Shown here: one piece after another, positions 48,960 through 59,764 of the stretch
Position numbering within the stretch: the stretch's first letter is position 1
Layout of the letters: each line of letters starts with the position of its first letter
Assembly (NCBI GenBank): GCA_963575745.1
Contig: CAUYUJ010018325.1
Coordinates: 102,001 to 166,000, forward strand
Length of the DNA: 64,000 bases
DNA from: Prorocentrum cordatum
Lineage: Eukaryota; Sar; Dinophyceae; Prorocentrales; Prorocentraceae
Reading direction: 5' to 3'
Notes under the pieces: generated by a model
The model's database searches: none
Told to the model about the DNA's origin: nothing
What the model saw: the letters and a program-made list of their open reading frames with translations, nothing else
Program-made: the position numbers and the translations under genes

Positions 48960-51131
48960 GCCCCCCCCGGCCCCAGATCCCACACTTCTCCGCGACATCT
49001 CGGGAACGTTCCCAGTACAGCTCCCCCAGCCTTTCCGGGGAGCCGCCACAGCGCTCCAGGAGGGCCCAAGACGCCTACCAGGAGCCGCCAGAATGCGAAA
49101 GGATGGCCCAAGACGCTCCCAAGCAGCCCAAGTCAGCCTTCCGACGGCTCTCGAGGCTCCCAGGTGGCCTCCAAGAGACCCCAAGAGAGGTCCGAGAGGC
49201 GTCCCGGGACGGCCCGAAGAGGCCAACATCGTAGATTTTCAGCGTGTTTTTCCAATGTTTTTGGCCTTCTCGCGTTTTCGAGCTTCCAATGGTCCAAGAG
49301 TGCCGAAGATGCTCCCAAGACCGCCCCAAGACCAAGAGACCCTCAGGACGGGCCCAAGACGGGCCAAGAAGGGTCCAAGATTGCCGAAGAGGCGCCCGGG
49401 ACAGCCCCAGACCGCCCCAGAACAGGCCAAGATGAGCCCAAGAGCGGGAGCAGGAGGCTTCCAGAGACCTCCGAGAGGCCTCCGGGACCACCCAGAGGCC
49501 CCCAACTCACCCCCGATCTTTGAGAGGCCCCAAAAAGACCCCGACGAGGCTCCAAGAACAGCCCAAGAGAGCTGCGAGAGCCGTCCCGAGAGAGCCCAAA
49601 AAGGGTAAAATCGTTGGTTTCCAATGGTCTTTCTGATGTTTTTCGCCTCCTCACGTTTTCCCGCTTCCAACGCTCGAAGACCGAGGATTTGGAGAGAGAA
49701 AAAAAGGCATTCCCAGAATTCCTTCTTTTCTTCGAAGTGGGACTCCTACTGGGAGGTCCTACACATCCCTTGACATCTGGCCAGTGCCGCGCCTCCCGGC
49801 TTCTTGGGGAGACCCCAAGACGCCGAAGGACAGCCCATGACGACCCCAAGAAGCCCAGAACAGAAAGAACGGCCCAAGACACTCCCAAGCAGTCCAAAAC
49901 ACCCTGTGGACGGCTCTCCACGCTCCCAGGAGGCCGCCAAACGGCCCCAAGAGAGGTCCGAGAGGCGTCCCGGGAAAGCCCGAAGAGGCCAACATCGTCG
50001 ATGTTGATTGTTTTTTCTATGTTTTTGGCCTTCTCGCGTTGTCGAGCCTTTCACGGTCCAAGACCGCCCCAAGACCGCCCAAAAGATTCCCAGGACGGGT
50101 CCAAAACGGGCCAATCAACCCCTAAAATGTCCGAAGAGGCGCCCAGTACCGCGCTCCCTGGCATCCCGGGGAGCTCCCAAAACGCTCTAGGACGCCCCAA
50201 GGCAGCCCCAAGAACCCCTCAGAACGCAAAAGAACAGCCGAAGATGCCCTCAAGCAGTCCAAAACAGTCTGTGGACGGCTCCAGACTCCCAGGACGCCTC
50301 CAGACGCCTGCAAGACACTGCAAGAGAAGTCCGAGGGACGTCCCGAGAGAGCCAGGAGAGCAACAAAGATCATTTACTGCCAATGTGTTCTTCAGAAATT
50401 CTCTGATTTTCTCAATTTGCATGACCGCCCAAAGGCTTCCCAAGACAAGCTCAAGCGGGCCCAGGACGGGCAGAGGGCAATGCCCCCCCGGCCATCTCAG
50501 AGACCGACCTCTGGCACCCGGAGATCCCCCACACATCCCCTGACATCTGGCCGGTACCGCGCCTCCCGGCTTCACGGGGGGCCCCCAAGACGCCCAAGGA
50601 CAGCCCAAGACGGGCCCCAAGGAGCCCCCAGAACGTGAGGAACGGCCCAACACGCTCCCGCGCAGCTCGAGACACCCTTCCGACGGCTCTCCAGGCCTCC
50701 AGGAGGCCTCCAGAACCCCCAGGGGGTCCGGAAGATCCCACATCCCTGAGGGAAAAGGGCTAAGAAAACCCGCGAGGCACAAACAAACAACAGCGCCGAA
50801 CAGCGACGAGGAGCTGGAACAACATGGAAATCCTACAATTCCTTTTTTGTTTGTCAAGTTTGGCCCCCAGTCTACTCTTGCACAACAGACCACAATTCAG
50901 ACCCCCCTCACCTCCCAAAAAAGAGCCCAGGAAGCCTTTGAGGGCCCCAAATCGTTGAATACCTAAAGGAAATTAATGATTTCTGCGTTTCCGCACGTCC
51001 CCGTCTATACGATTCCGAGGCTTGCGCAGGGCCTCTAAGGAAGACTTTGGACGCAAGAAGCGACCGAAATGATGTTACATGAGTCAGCCGATCAAGCCTA
51101 GCTAGAACATGAGCGCGCGCGATGGTTCTAG
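48960..51131 (+). mobile_element. CCCAAGA-family element with hairpin-CTAG end, copy C
   Basis: Starts after an AT-rich tract with CCGCCCCCCCCGGCCCCAGA, contains four AT-richer cores at about 49,221, 49,604, 49,985 and 50,355 (spacing 383, 381 and 370 bp; typical words TTTCTATGTTTTTGGCCTTC and TTCTCGCG) set in CCCAAGACG / GGCCCAAGA minisatellite, and ends in the tail shared with copy B. The final hairpin, CTAGAAC (51,102) to GTTCTAG (51,125-51,131), is shortened and lacks the inner GAAGCGCGCG arm. No coding frame is supported. Confidence 0.75.
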
Positions 51132-51149
51132 TATCCATCTATCTATACA

Positions 51150-51182
51150 TATAAAGAGAGAGAGAGAGAGAGAGAGAGAGAT
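51150..51182. repeat. GA microsatellite
   Basis: Fourteen or so GA units just after copy C. A matching CT-rich tract lies at 51,564-51,750. Confidence 0.95.
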
Positions 51183-51329
51183 AGGGACGAAGGGATAATG
51201 ACAGAGACGGTTGGAGCGACGGAGACGGTTGGAGCGACGGCGATCTAGGCGGCAACTTACGACAGGACAAATTGCATAAGGGACAACGAGAGAGACAGCC
51301 AGAGAGAGAAGAGAACGGCGACAACGACG

Positions 51330-51480
51330 GTGGCGGCAGTGGCGCCGACGATGGCGACGGCGGTGGTGACCTTGTCGGCGACGACGACGACGGCGAAGAC
51401 GACGACGACGACGACTGATGAGACGACAGTGACAGCGACGCCCACGCCGACGACGGCGGTATTGACGATGGTGACAACGA
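51330..51480. repeat. GGCGACGAC-rich tract
   Basis: Degenerate CGACGG/CGACGAC trinucleotide-like sequence. Ala/Thr/Val frames here are artefacts. Confidence 0.7.
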
Positions 51481-51563
51481 TGACAAGACGCGCTTGCCAG
51501 GCTCCGAGTTGAAGCGGCCAGCCACACTGGTGTCACTTCAGGCGCCGCCGCGCCTCGGTCTCT

Positions 51564-51750
51564 CTCTCTCTCTCTTTCTCTGTACATACATATGTATATG
51601 TATCCGTCTCTCGCCTTTTCGTGCGCTTTCCCCCTCCTCGGCTTGTTTCTTCGAGTTGTGCTCTCCTTTAGTTTCTTGCTCTCTCTCTCTCTCTCCCTCT
51701 CTTTTCTCTCTCGCTCTCTCTCTCTCTCTCTCCCATCTCCCTCGCTCTCG
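51564..51750. repeat. CT/TC microsatellite tract
   Basis: TCTC runs at 51,562-51,582 and 51,680-51,735 with interruptions. Confidence 0.9.
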
Positions 51751-51809
51751 CGCTGGCCCCATGCGGAGCAGTCGTTCGGTTCGCGCTCTGTTTGAATGGG
51801 CCCGACGAG

Positions 51810-52975
51810 ATGGACGACGCTGAGCTGCTGGAGGAGGCGGCGGCCAGCATCGAGCGCACGCGGTGGCGCAGCGCGGCGCAGCACCCCGCGGGGCAGGGGC
51901 TCAAAAAAGGCCTCGACCTCCTCCAGGCCAAGAGGCAGCTGGCCTGACTGCAGCGGGACGGCGACCACAGCACCTGGGCGCTGCAGCTGCAGGTCATGAC
52001 GGAAGCCTCCTGGACGAGAGTGCGACAGCAGGATCGAGGTCTCGCCAGCGCGGATCAGTGCCCGAGATGCGGACAGCGGGAGACCCTCCTGCGCAGAGTA
52101 GTTATGGACGCGCCCGTGCAACCAGGGCCACGAGGACTACGCAGCCACGCAGGGTCTCCTGGACAAGGCGGTCGAGGGCCATGAGTCGGCGCCCAGCTGG
52201 ACGAAGCGCGCGCGCCCCGAGGGCGCCGCCGACTTCGTGCGCCAGGCGGGCAACTGTGAGGAGGTCGAGAACTAGCGCGGGCGCGACGGCTTCATCGACG
52301 CCTTCGGGGACGGCTCGGGGGGCGACAGCAGCAGCGACCCCAGGCTCCGCCAGCGTGGGCGCGACCGCCGCGAGCACCTGCGGGGAGCGCGAGGACGACC
52401 GCCCGAGGCTCGCGGCGGGGATCGCGGCAGGACTGCCTGCGGCCAAGCAGACGGCCCCGCGGGCAGAGCTGTGGGCCTTCCTGGCGCCGAGGGATACGGG
52501 AGGCAACCTGCGCTACCGCGCGGGCAACTTGCCGCCGGCGACGGGGCGGCGCAGTGGGCGGCGGAGGCAGGCGCCGAGAGATGCGAACGCAGTAAGCCTG
52601 AAGTGGGCTGGGTTGACGCGCTGGGGCACCTCGTGCGGCGCAGAGCTGTCCGCGCAGATATTGACTGCATGGCGCTCGACCCCGCCAAGTCGAATGTCGA
52701 GCCCCGTGGCCCTATGGCGCGTAAGCAGGCGATCCTGGCCGCCTCATCGCGCCGCCATCTTGAGCGCGTGGCTGCGAGGTGCCATTGCAGAATACGCGAG
52801 AGATCTGCCCTGCACGCGGACCTGGAGTGGTTCGCGAAGTCAGAGCGCAGGCCACCGCAGTTTGTACATGCTGGCGCGGTGTGCGTGCATCGTCCTGGGG
52901 TGGGAGGGTTGTCGTTGTCGGGTCTGAGCGTGGGTGGAAAGGCGCTGCGCCCACCGCGCAACCACTTGTAAGTTG
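51810..52975 (+). pseudogene. 3' part of a LINE-like retroelement: zinc motif and RNase H relic
   Basis: From ATG at 51,810 the frame reads MDDAELLEEAAASIERTRWR and on to a stop at 51,945, then continues in the same frame to DQCPRCGQRE (about 52,054-52,082), the C-P-x-CG signature found after RT in dinoflagellate LINEs (from memory). In another frame, DAFGDGSGGDSSSDPRLRQ (about 52,297-52,355) matches the first RNase H strand with its catalytic Asp, and AAKQTAPRAELWAFL (about 52,440-52,485) the second with its Glu. Then VDALGHLVRRRAVRADIDC continues. At least three frame changes and two stops show decay. The RT domain itself is not in the window upstream. Confidence 0.65.
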
Positions 52976-53249
52976 ATCAATTCGATATGTATAGAACACC
53001 AGCTGAGGTGTGTGGCCATAAGACGGCGAATGGTGAGCGGAATCTCAGGCGAATTGTGCGTGGCATCTGGCCACACCCGAAGGGCATGCCCAAGAGAGTC
53101 CAGGAGGCCTTGCACTGGCGGGATGCGAACCGAGCCATCGCAAATGCGAGTGCTATGTGTGTGTGTCTGTGTGTATAGCATGCTTACAAGCTTCAGACTA
53201 CGATTGCGTACTGCTCATGCCGACCTCCTGCCGATAACCTCCTCCTGCC

Positions 53250-53330
53250 CCGCCTCCTATTCCTCCTCCTCCTCCTCCTCCTCCTCCTCACTCCCTCTCC
53301 TCCTCCTCCTCCTCCTCATTATCCGCCTCC
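53250..53330. repeat. CTC microsatellite
   Basis: About 80 bp of CTC with a few breaks. Confidence 0.95.
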
Positions 53331-53484
53331 TCGTGGAGGGCGAGGTCCACTTGAGAGCCACCCCCTCGCGCGCCAGGCTTTGCCCCAGAGGCGCGGGCCG
53401 TGGCCTCTCTTTCCCCGCGCTCGGCGTCCGCCGCGTGCGCCTTCGGGGTGGGCTCCGCGGCGCTCCGAGGGGCCCCCGGCGACC

Positions 53485-53992
53485 GGCGACCGACGACCAA
53501 CGACGACGACGACGACCACGGCGACGACCGACGACTGACGACCGATGACCGACGACCGAAGAACAACGACGACAAAGATGACGACAACGACGACGACGAC
53601 GACAAGGACGGACGACGGACGACGACGCGTATGGCAGAATACGACGGACGACGACGCTCTTGATACCCTGCGGACGACGGTCCACGAGCGGCGACAACGG
53701 CGACGAAGACGACGACGACGACGACGCCGACGATCGATGACCGACGACCGACCGACGACCGACGGCCGACGACGACGACCGAAGACCGACGAACGACGAA
53801 CGACGACGACAACGACCACGACGACGACGGACGACCGACGACCGACGACCGATGACTACGATCGACGACCGACGACCAACGACCGATGACGACGACGACG
53901 ACGGACGACGGACGACGGACGACGGACGACGACGCGCATGGCAGGAGACGACGGACAACGACGCTCGACGGTCGAGGACGACCGACGACCGA

Positions 53993-54040
<48 letters not shown>

Positions 54041-54345
54041 TGGCGACAGACAACCGACGACCGAAGACCGACGAACGACGACGACGACGACGATGACTAC
54101 GACGACGACGACGACCGACGACTGATGACGACGACGACGACGCGTATGGCAGGAGACGACGGACGACGACGCTCCTGCTACCTTGCGGACGACGGGCGGC
54201 GACGACGACGACGACCGACGACCGACGACCGACGACCGAAGACGACGAAAACGACGACCGACGACCGACGACCGACGACAGACGACCGACGACCGACGAC
54301 GACGACGACGACGACGACGACGGACGACGGACGACGGACGACGCG
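53485..54345. repeat. GAC/CGACGAC satellite of 860 bp
   Basis: Units CGACGAC, GACCGACGA and GACGACGGAC in irregular mixtures, with a few islands (GGCAGAATACGACGG at 53,632; GGCAGGAGACGACGG at 53,940 and 54,148) repeated about every 210-310 bp. Asp/Arg/Thr and Val/Ser frames over the tract are artefacts. Confidence 0.95.
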
Positions 54346-54499
54346 TCGCTGGCATCACTGCTGCGCGGCCTCGGCCAGTGGCGCCCGGCGCGGACGCGGA
54401 GGCACCCGTTGTGGTGCTTCGGTGCTGCTGCTCTTTGCTAATGTTAAGTCGGGCCTGTCCCTCTACAAAAGGAATATTCGAAAATAGTTTAAAACAAAC

Positions 54500-55165
54500 A
54501 GTCAGGGTACGATTTTTGGGGTACTATTTTGGCGGTTTGCTGGTTATTGTGTATTGTTTGAATTTTTTATTTTTCGTCCAAAATCCGCCTGTAGGAGGAG
54601 GCGCCCGACCTATTGCTACTGCTGCTGCCGCTGCTGGTACCCTTGCTTGTCGCCCGCCTCGTCCGCCATCGACGTCGCCTCTTGCTGGCATCGGCGTTCG
54701 CGGCACACTCGGTACGGCTGGCACGAGTGCCAAGAGCAGCCCAGGTTCTGGAGGGGTGCTTTTCTGTTCTTCGCCGTCGCGCCCCTCCCCCGCATCTTGG
54801 GGTGTGCTTCGCGGTTCGTATCTCCATGGGGCCCTGGGCCTCTGGCGAGGGGGCCCCTGTTCTTGATCTACGTTCTTGCGGCCCGGGATAGATTGCATCG
54901 GCATCGATGCCTCCTCCTCCTCCTCCTCCGCACCAGCACCAGCACCAGCACCAGCACCAGCACCAGTACCCGTGGCGTGAGGGTCGCCCGCGCGCGTGCG
55001 GGGAAGCACGGGCAGAGACCTGCCTCGTGACGTCTTCCACGTCTCCCGGGCGCGCACAGGCTCGGAGACGCAGCGAGATGGTCGGACAGCCAAGCTCCAT
55101 CTTGCACGTCGAAAGGTCTTCCTTCAGCCCCTCCACGAGCGAGCACCGCCAACCATGACGGCAAC
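54500..55165. other. No supported gene
   Basis: A - strand frame is open from 55,742 to 54,567 but spans microsatellites (CACCAG at 54,930-54,968; CTC at 55,480-55,512) and the palindrome at 55,169, and changes composition abruptly. I do not treat it as coding. Confidence 0.5.
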
Positions 55166-55168
55166 AGA

Positions 55169-55335
55169 TAGGGCGACGAGATCTATGCATATCCACTGCT
55201 CCTGGCCAGGCCAATCCTGGGCCCAGGAGCGGTGTATACGCCCTCCTGGCCTGGCCAGGGAGGCATATACACAGCTCCTGGGCCCAGGATGGGCCTGGCC
55301 AGGAGCAGTGGATATGTATAGATCTCGTCGCCCTA
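55169..55335. repeat. 167-bp near-perfect palindrome (foldback element)
   Basis: Left arm begins TAGGGCGACGAGATCTATGC and the right arm ends with its complement (..ATAGATCTCGTCGCCCTA). The centre is at 55,252 in CTGGCC-TGGCCAG. The arms of about 80 bp differ at only a few positions (for example GCATAT/ACATAT, GGAGCGGTG/GGAGCTGTG). No obvious target-site duplication is seen next to it. The size fits a foldback MITE. Confidence 0.95.
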
Positions 55336-55619
55336 ACAGATCGGTGCGTACTTACGTCCTCCTCCAGGCTTCGAGCTTCGAGCTGCGGGCGGGCGCGTCG
55401 TTCACGGCTGGTGCCCCCGCGCCCTTGCGCCCTGGCCGGCAGAAGCTCGGGGGGCAGCGGGGAACAAGAACCAAATTCTTCCTCCTCCTCCTCCTCCTCC
55501 TCCTCCTCCTCCAGTCCTTGCCTTATGAGTAACTCCTCCCTGTGTCTCACCCCGAGGCCAGTCGAAGGGCGGGCTGGGCGTTTTGCTTGGGACTTCTTCA
55601 CCATGCTCCTGAAGCTTGA

Positions 55620-57345
55620 AATTTTCAGCAGTTTCACGGGGAGGGCGGTCCGCTTCCAAAATGTGGCTCTCGCTTTAGCGCCGCGCAGATTTGCTTGAAA
55701 ATTGCGCACGAAGTTTACGAATGGAGGGCTGTCCGTTTTCAAAATGTGGCTCTCGCAGTAGCGCCGCGCACATTCGTTTTAGCAGCTTGGAAGAGCTTCG
55801 CGGATGGAGGGTGGTTCCCTTTCAAATGTCTTCAGCGCTGCGCACATTCCTTCTAAGACTTTGCAAGAGTTTGAAGGGTTCCCATCGTTAACGTCCCAGA
55901 AATGATGTTCTGGCACGATGTCATAATGTCAGGGCGCACCTGTCACGTTGATTCGCGGTGGTGAAGTCCGAGGAATGGCGTTCTGGAACGATTCAGGATC
56001 GTCAAGACGCAACAATAACGCTGATCCGCGGCGCTCAAGTCCCAGGGATGGCGTTCTGGCACAATTCCAGAGTTTCAAGCGGTTCTCTTCCAACGGGCCG
56101 GTTCGTTCAGTGAACATGAATCCGTGTAGGGAATTTGGAGGGAGGGGTTATTGTAATATCGTTGATTCGTCTTTGGTTTACACTGGTCCTCCTCCTCGGA
56201 GCCTCGAAGCCTCGAAGCTACGGGAGCTGGCGTCGGTGCGATATGCTGCCCCCATCCCGTCCCTCCTCCTCCTCCTCCTCGTCCTCCCTCTTCCTTCTCC
56301 TCCTCCCCCTCCTCTCCCTTTTCCTCCTCCCCCTCCTCCTCCCCCCGTTCCATTTCCTCCTCCCCCCCCCTCCTCCTCTTCCTCCTGCTCCTCCTCCTCC
56401 TCCTGCTCCGCCCCTTCCTCCTCCGTTTCCTCCTCCCCCTCCCCTTCCACTCCTTATCCCGCATGAGAAGTTAAGTCTTTGTCGCACCCAGACGTGTCGT
56501 TATGGCATGCCTGGCGTTTCGCCTAGGAGCCACTTATGGCCCTGAACACTTGGTTGTGCAACAGTTCCACGGAAGGAGGGCGTGTCGTTTTCAACATGTG
56601 GTTCTCGCCATAGCTCCGCGCACTTCGTTTTCTGGCTTGCAACAGTCGCAAAGATGAACGGCTGGTCCAAAATGCGGTTCTCGCTTTAGTACCGCGCACT
56701 TCTTACAGCAGTGTCAATGATGGCGGGCGGGTCGTCTTAAAGTGTGGCTCTCGCCTTCGCACCGCGCGCATTCGTGCTACAAGTGTTTCTCGCTTCCGCA
56801 CCGCGTGTATTCGTGTAACAGTGTGCAGCAGCTTCAAGGGGCGGTTCTTTTCAAAATGTGGTTTTCGCTTCGCGCCGCGCACAGTCGTTTTAATAGCTTG
56901 CAGCAGCTTCACGAATTCGTATGGTTGAAGTCCCAGGAATTGCGCTGTGTTGAAGTCCCAGGAATGGTGTTCTGGTGTCGTTTAGGGCAGTCAGGACGCA
57001 ACCGTCACGTTGAATCGCAATTAATTCGCGACGAGGAAGTCCCAGGAATGGTGTTTTGACACGATTGAGGACTCTCAAACCGTTGTCTTGCAATGGGGCA
57101 TTTCTCGCAGTGAAATTGAGCTTGTACAGGGACCTGTGAAGAGGAAACTGGGACGGAGGGTAATTGCAACAGTGTTGACGCGTCTTGGGCTCACACTGGT
57201 CCTCATCCTCCTCCTCCACCCCTCCTCGTCCTCCCCCTCCGTCCCCCCCTCCTCGCCTCCTCCTCCTCCTCCTCCTCCTCCTCCTCCTCCTCCTCCTCCT
57301 CCTCCTCCTCCTCCTCTCACGATGTGGCAGAAGAGGGCAGACTGA
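55620..57345. repeat. About 1-kb duplication with two kinds of internal repeats
   Basis: Two copies (55,620-56,460 and 56,560-57,345), each with: unit A of about 95 bp (AAAATGTGG(C/T)TCTCGC, GCGCCGCGCACATTCGTTTT), unit B (AAGTCC(C)AGG(A/G)ATGG(C/T)GTTCTGG, GACGCAAC), then a shared segment ending ACTGGTCCTC and a CTC tract (56,260-56,450; 57,205-57,318). Frames across it are short. Confidence 0.85.
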
Positions 57346-57503
57346 AGTATTTTCACGTGGTTGGAACGCGGGGCATATGCCATTGAACTCCCATCTTCTG
57401 TGCGCCCGCCCGCGCCTTTGCAGGCACCCCTGAGCCACAAGGCTACAGCAAGCAATGTGCAAAAATGAAACGTGAAGTAAGCGTCTTTCGATAGCATGCG
57501 AAG

Positions 57504-59762
57504 TCAGCCGTGCCACATGCGCTTGAGATTTGCTATGTCTGCCTGAAAAGCGGGCTTGCACTGTCGGATTATGACCACGAAGGTACGGATCAGCTTCAAC
57601 ACACGAGTCTGGCGCGAAGCCGGCATGCAACAAAAAACCCTGCAGAGCACACTCCTTGGGAAACCCAAGCGTCTCACTTCCAAGGCCAATTCGATGTAAG
57701 CTCTACGCTCAGTCACGGCATCCGAACAGAATTGTTGGGCTCTGGCAACTCGTCCCGAGACAAATCTCGTCCTAAACGGTATGGCACAATCCGGGTGACA
57801 CTTTGCATTGGCGAGCGGCCCAAACAAGAATCATAAGCTTGCTTGAAGCAGCTGATCGTAATGATTTCGCCGTTGACTCCTCAGAGCGAATCCATGAACT
57901 TACACTTGGGAGCGCACTCCTTTATCTCGATGCCAACACCGTCCGGCACGAGACGCGCCAAAGCCCCATGAATGCATGCCTTGCACAGAGAAGCAAAGAC
58001 ACTACAACAAAATTACCCACATGAAACAAAGCAGCCAATATGCGGTCGACCGGCACGCTGGTGAAATCCAAACCGCCGTCAGCAACAAACGATACATCTG
58101 TAAGGAGCCTGCGAGTTCTCGCATGCGTCATGGCGGCAGCTATCGGCTCGGAGAGCTCACTACCTTGAACCAAACCATCACGCATCTTGAGCACTTGGCC
58201 GCCCAAAGTGAAGAAGCAAATTTTCATCTCGAAAGCAACAACGTTCCGGATCGTGTCGAAGTCGAGGACCGTGCGCGTGGAATTCGGGTTGCAGTCTTTT
58301 CCGCCCACGAAACTAGATACCCCTTTCTGGCGCGATACTGACACGCAGTGATTTCTTGTATCCGACGCGATGCGGCTGAGCAAGTCACTGACATCTTGTT
58401 GCCCCTGCGTGCGACTGGCGCTCGGAAAAAATGAGTTGACATCAAATCTGCCGCCGCAAACTCGTGGCTTCAAGTAGCCGCATTTGGCACATATGTATGG
58501 GCTCTCTGGCCGTTCCAGCTTGTGGAGTCGTGCAGTGGCATGCTTCACTAAATCACGCGATCGCCAGAGCGTCCAAGAGAAACCCTTCCCTGACTGAAGG
58601 CACGTCCTGATGACACCAGTGACGAGTCGAGAAATCCGCTTTGTCGGGCCTCGAGGTCGAGCTCCGATTTCACTGCAACGTTGATGGGCACGTTGGCAAG
58701 CAAACCTTCCGTCTTGGAAACATTTTGCCTTGGGGGTCAAGTAAACACATCCCCAAAAACATCGACTCCAATTCCGCAAGTGTTGCAACTGCCATTTTTC
58801 AGGAATGAGCGGCTTGTGTTCCGCAAACAAATGACGACACTCATGATCACCAGCAGCAGGCAGCATAACCTGCCATTGGGTGCTTTCGAAAAGTGGTCGC
58901 CCAATTCAACTGCATATCCAAATACTGATCTGATCATGCGAGTTTTGCTGTTGTGGTCGACCGGCGCGCACGCCTCTCCACGAGCGATTGCAAAAACACA
59001 GAAACCATCAAGATAATGACCATGCTGAGGAATGCCTGTCAGACTACTGTCAAGTCGCATCCACCACAACTGTTCTTCAAGGCGTTCTTCTACAGCACGT
59101 GGGATGCCAAAATGCTCCACCCGTAATTTAATTTGCGACCAAAGCTCTTGCCGCAGAGCATCCCCTGAAAGAGGCAGAGGCGTGTCCTAATTGAACGGCA
59201 CGTAGCGCTCGTCTTCACGGGAACGGCAATATTGCAACATTTGTTCGTTCAATTGCTGGTATGCACTCATGCAGAAGCGCTTGGCATGGGCGATGTGGTT
59301 TGTACACTTTGTGCTAAAGGAAGAAGGTCTGCAATGGTACACATGCGAACGCTCGAACATGAAACGGGCTCGCGCCCGACTAATACCACCACATCTGCGC
59401 ACTGCGTTTCGTAAGACTGACCAGAAAACAGAAATGCGAGTTTGCGATCGCCGCCGCTGCAGACGGAAGACAAGCTGTTCGTGTTGATTGAAGCGGAGTG
59501 CCGCAACCACCATAAGATACGGCGGGTTGCACGGCCACGCTGGGTTCCATTCAGGAGGTCTTTGCATTCCACCCATAAGTGAAGAAGATATTCTCCCAAA
59601 TTGCTGAACGCGGACCTCAACGCATTCAAACCAAGACACCCCTGCAGTGAACCAAATTTTGCAAGCAGGGCCACATGCTGGAATATGTTGACAGGAGCTG
59701 CCAAACCACTTTGTACACAATATCTGTAAAGCTGTTTGAAGGGCCTGGACTGCCAGACGCAA
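57504..59762 (-). pseudogene. Reverse-transcriptase-like gene, broken into several frames
   Basis: On the - strand, from right to left: N-terminal part (59,762-59,187), a middle part (59,120-58,737: EACAPVDHNSKTRMIRSVFG), the main frame (58,866-57,922) and a C-terminal part (57,827-57,504). The main frame has FWGCVYLTPKAKCFQDGRF then an R/K-rich block, a C-x2-CG zinc-like pair (ICAKCGYLKP), RFDVNSFFPS (fits RT motif A with Asp) and MRDGLVQGSELSEPIAAAMT (fits RT motif B, G-x-x-QGS-x-xS-x-P). The C-terminal frame has AYIELALEVRRLGFPRSVLC, the closing helix of a dinoflagellate RT family I know from memory. The motif C DD was not found in an open frame. Full length about 700 aa if joined. Confidence 0.65.
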
Positions 59763-59764
59763 CG

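Noticed and set aside
53485-54345. Asp/Thr/Arg-rich and Val/Ser-rich frames of 100-350 codons
   Set aside because: Pure consequence of the GAC satellite.
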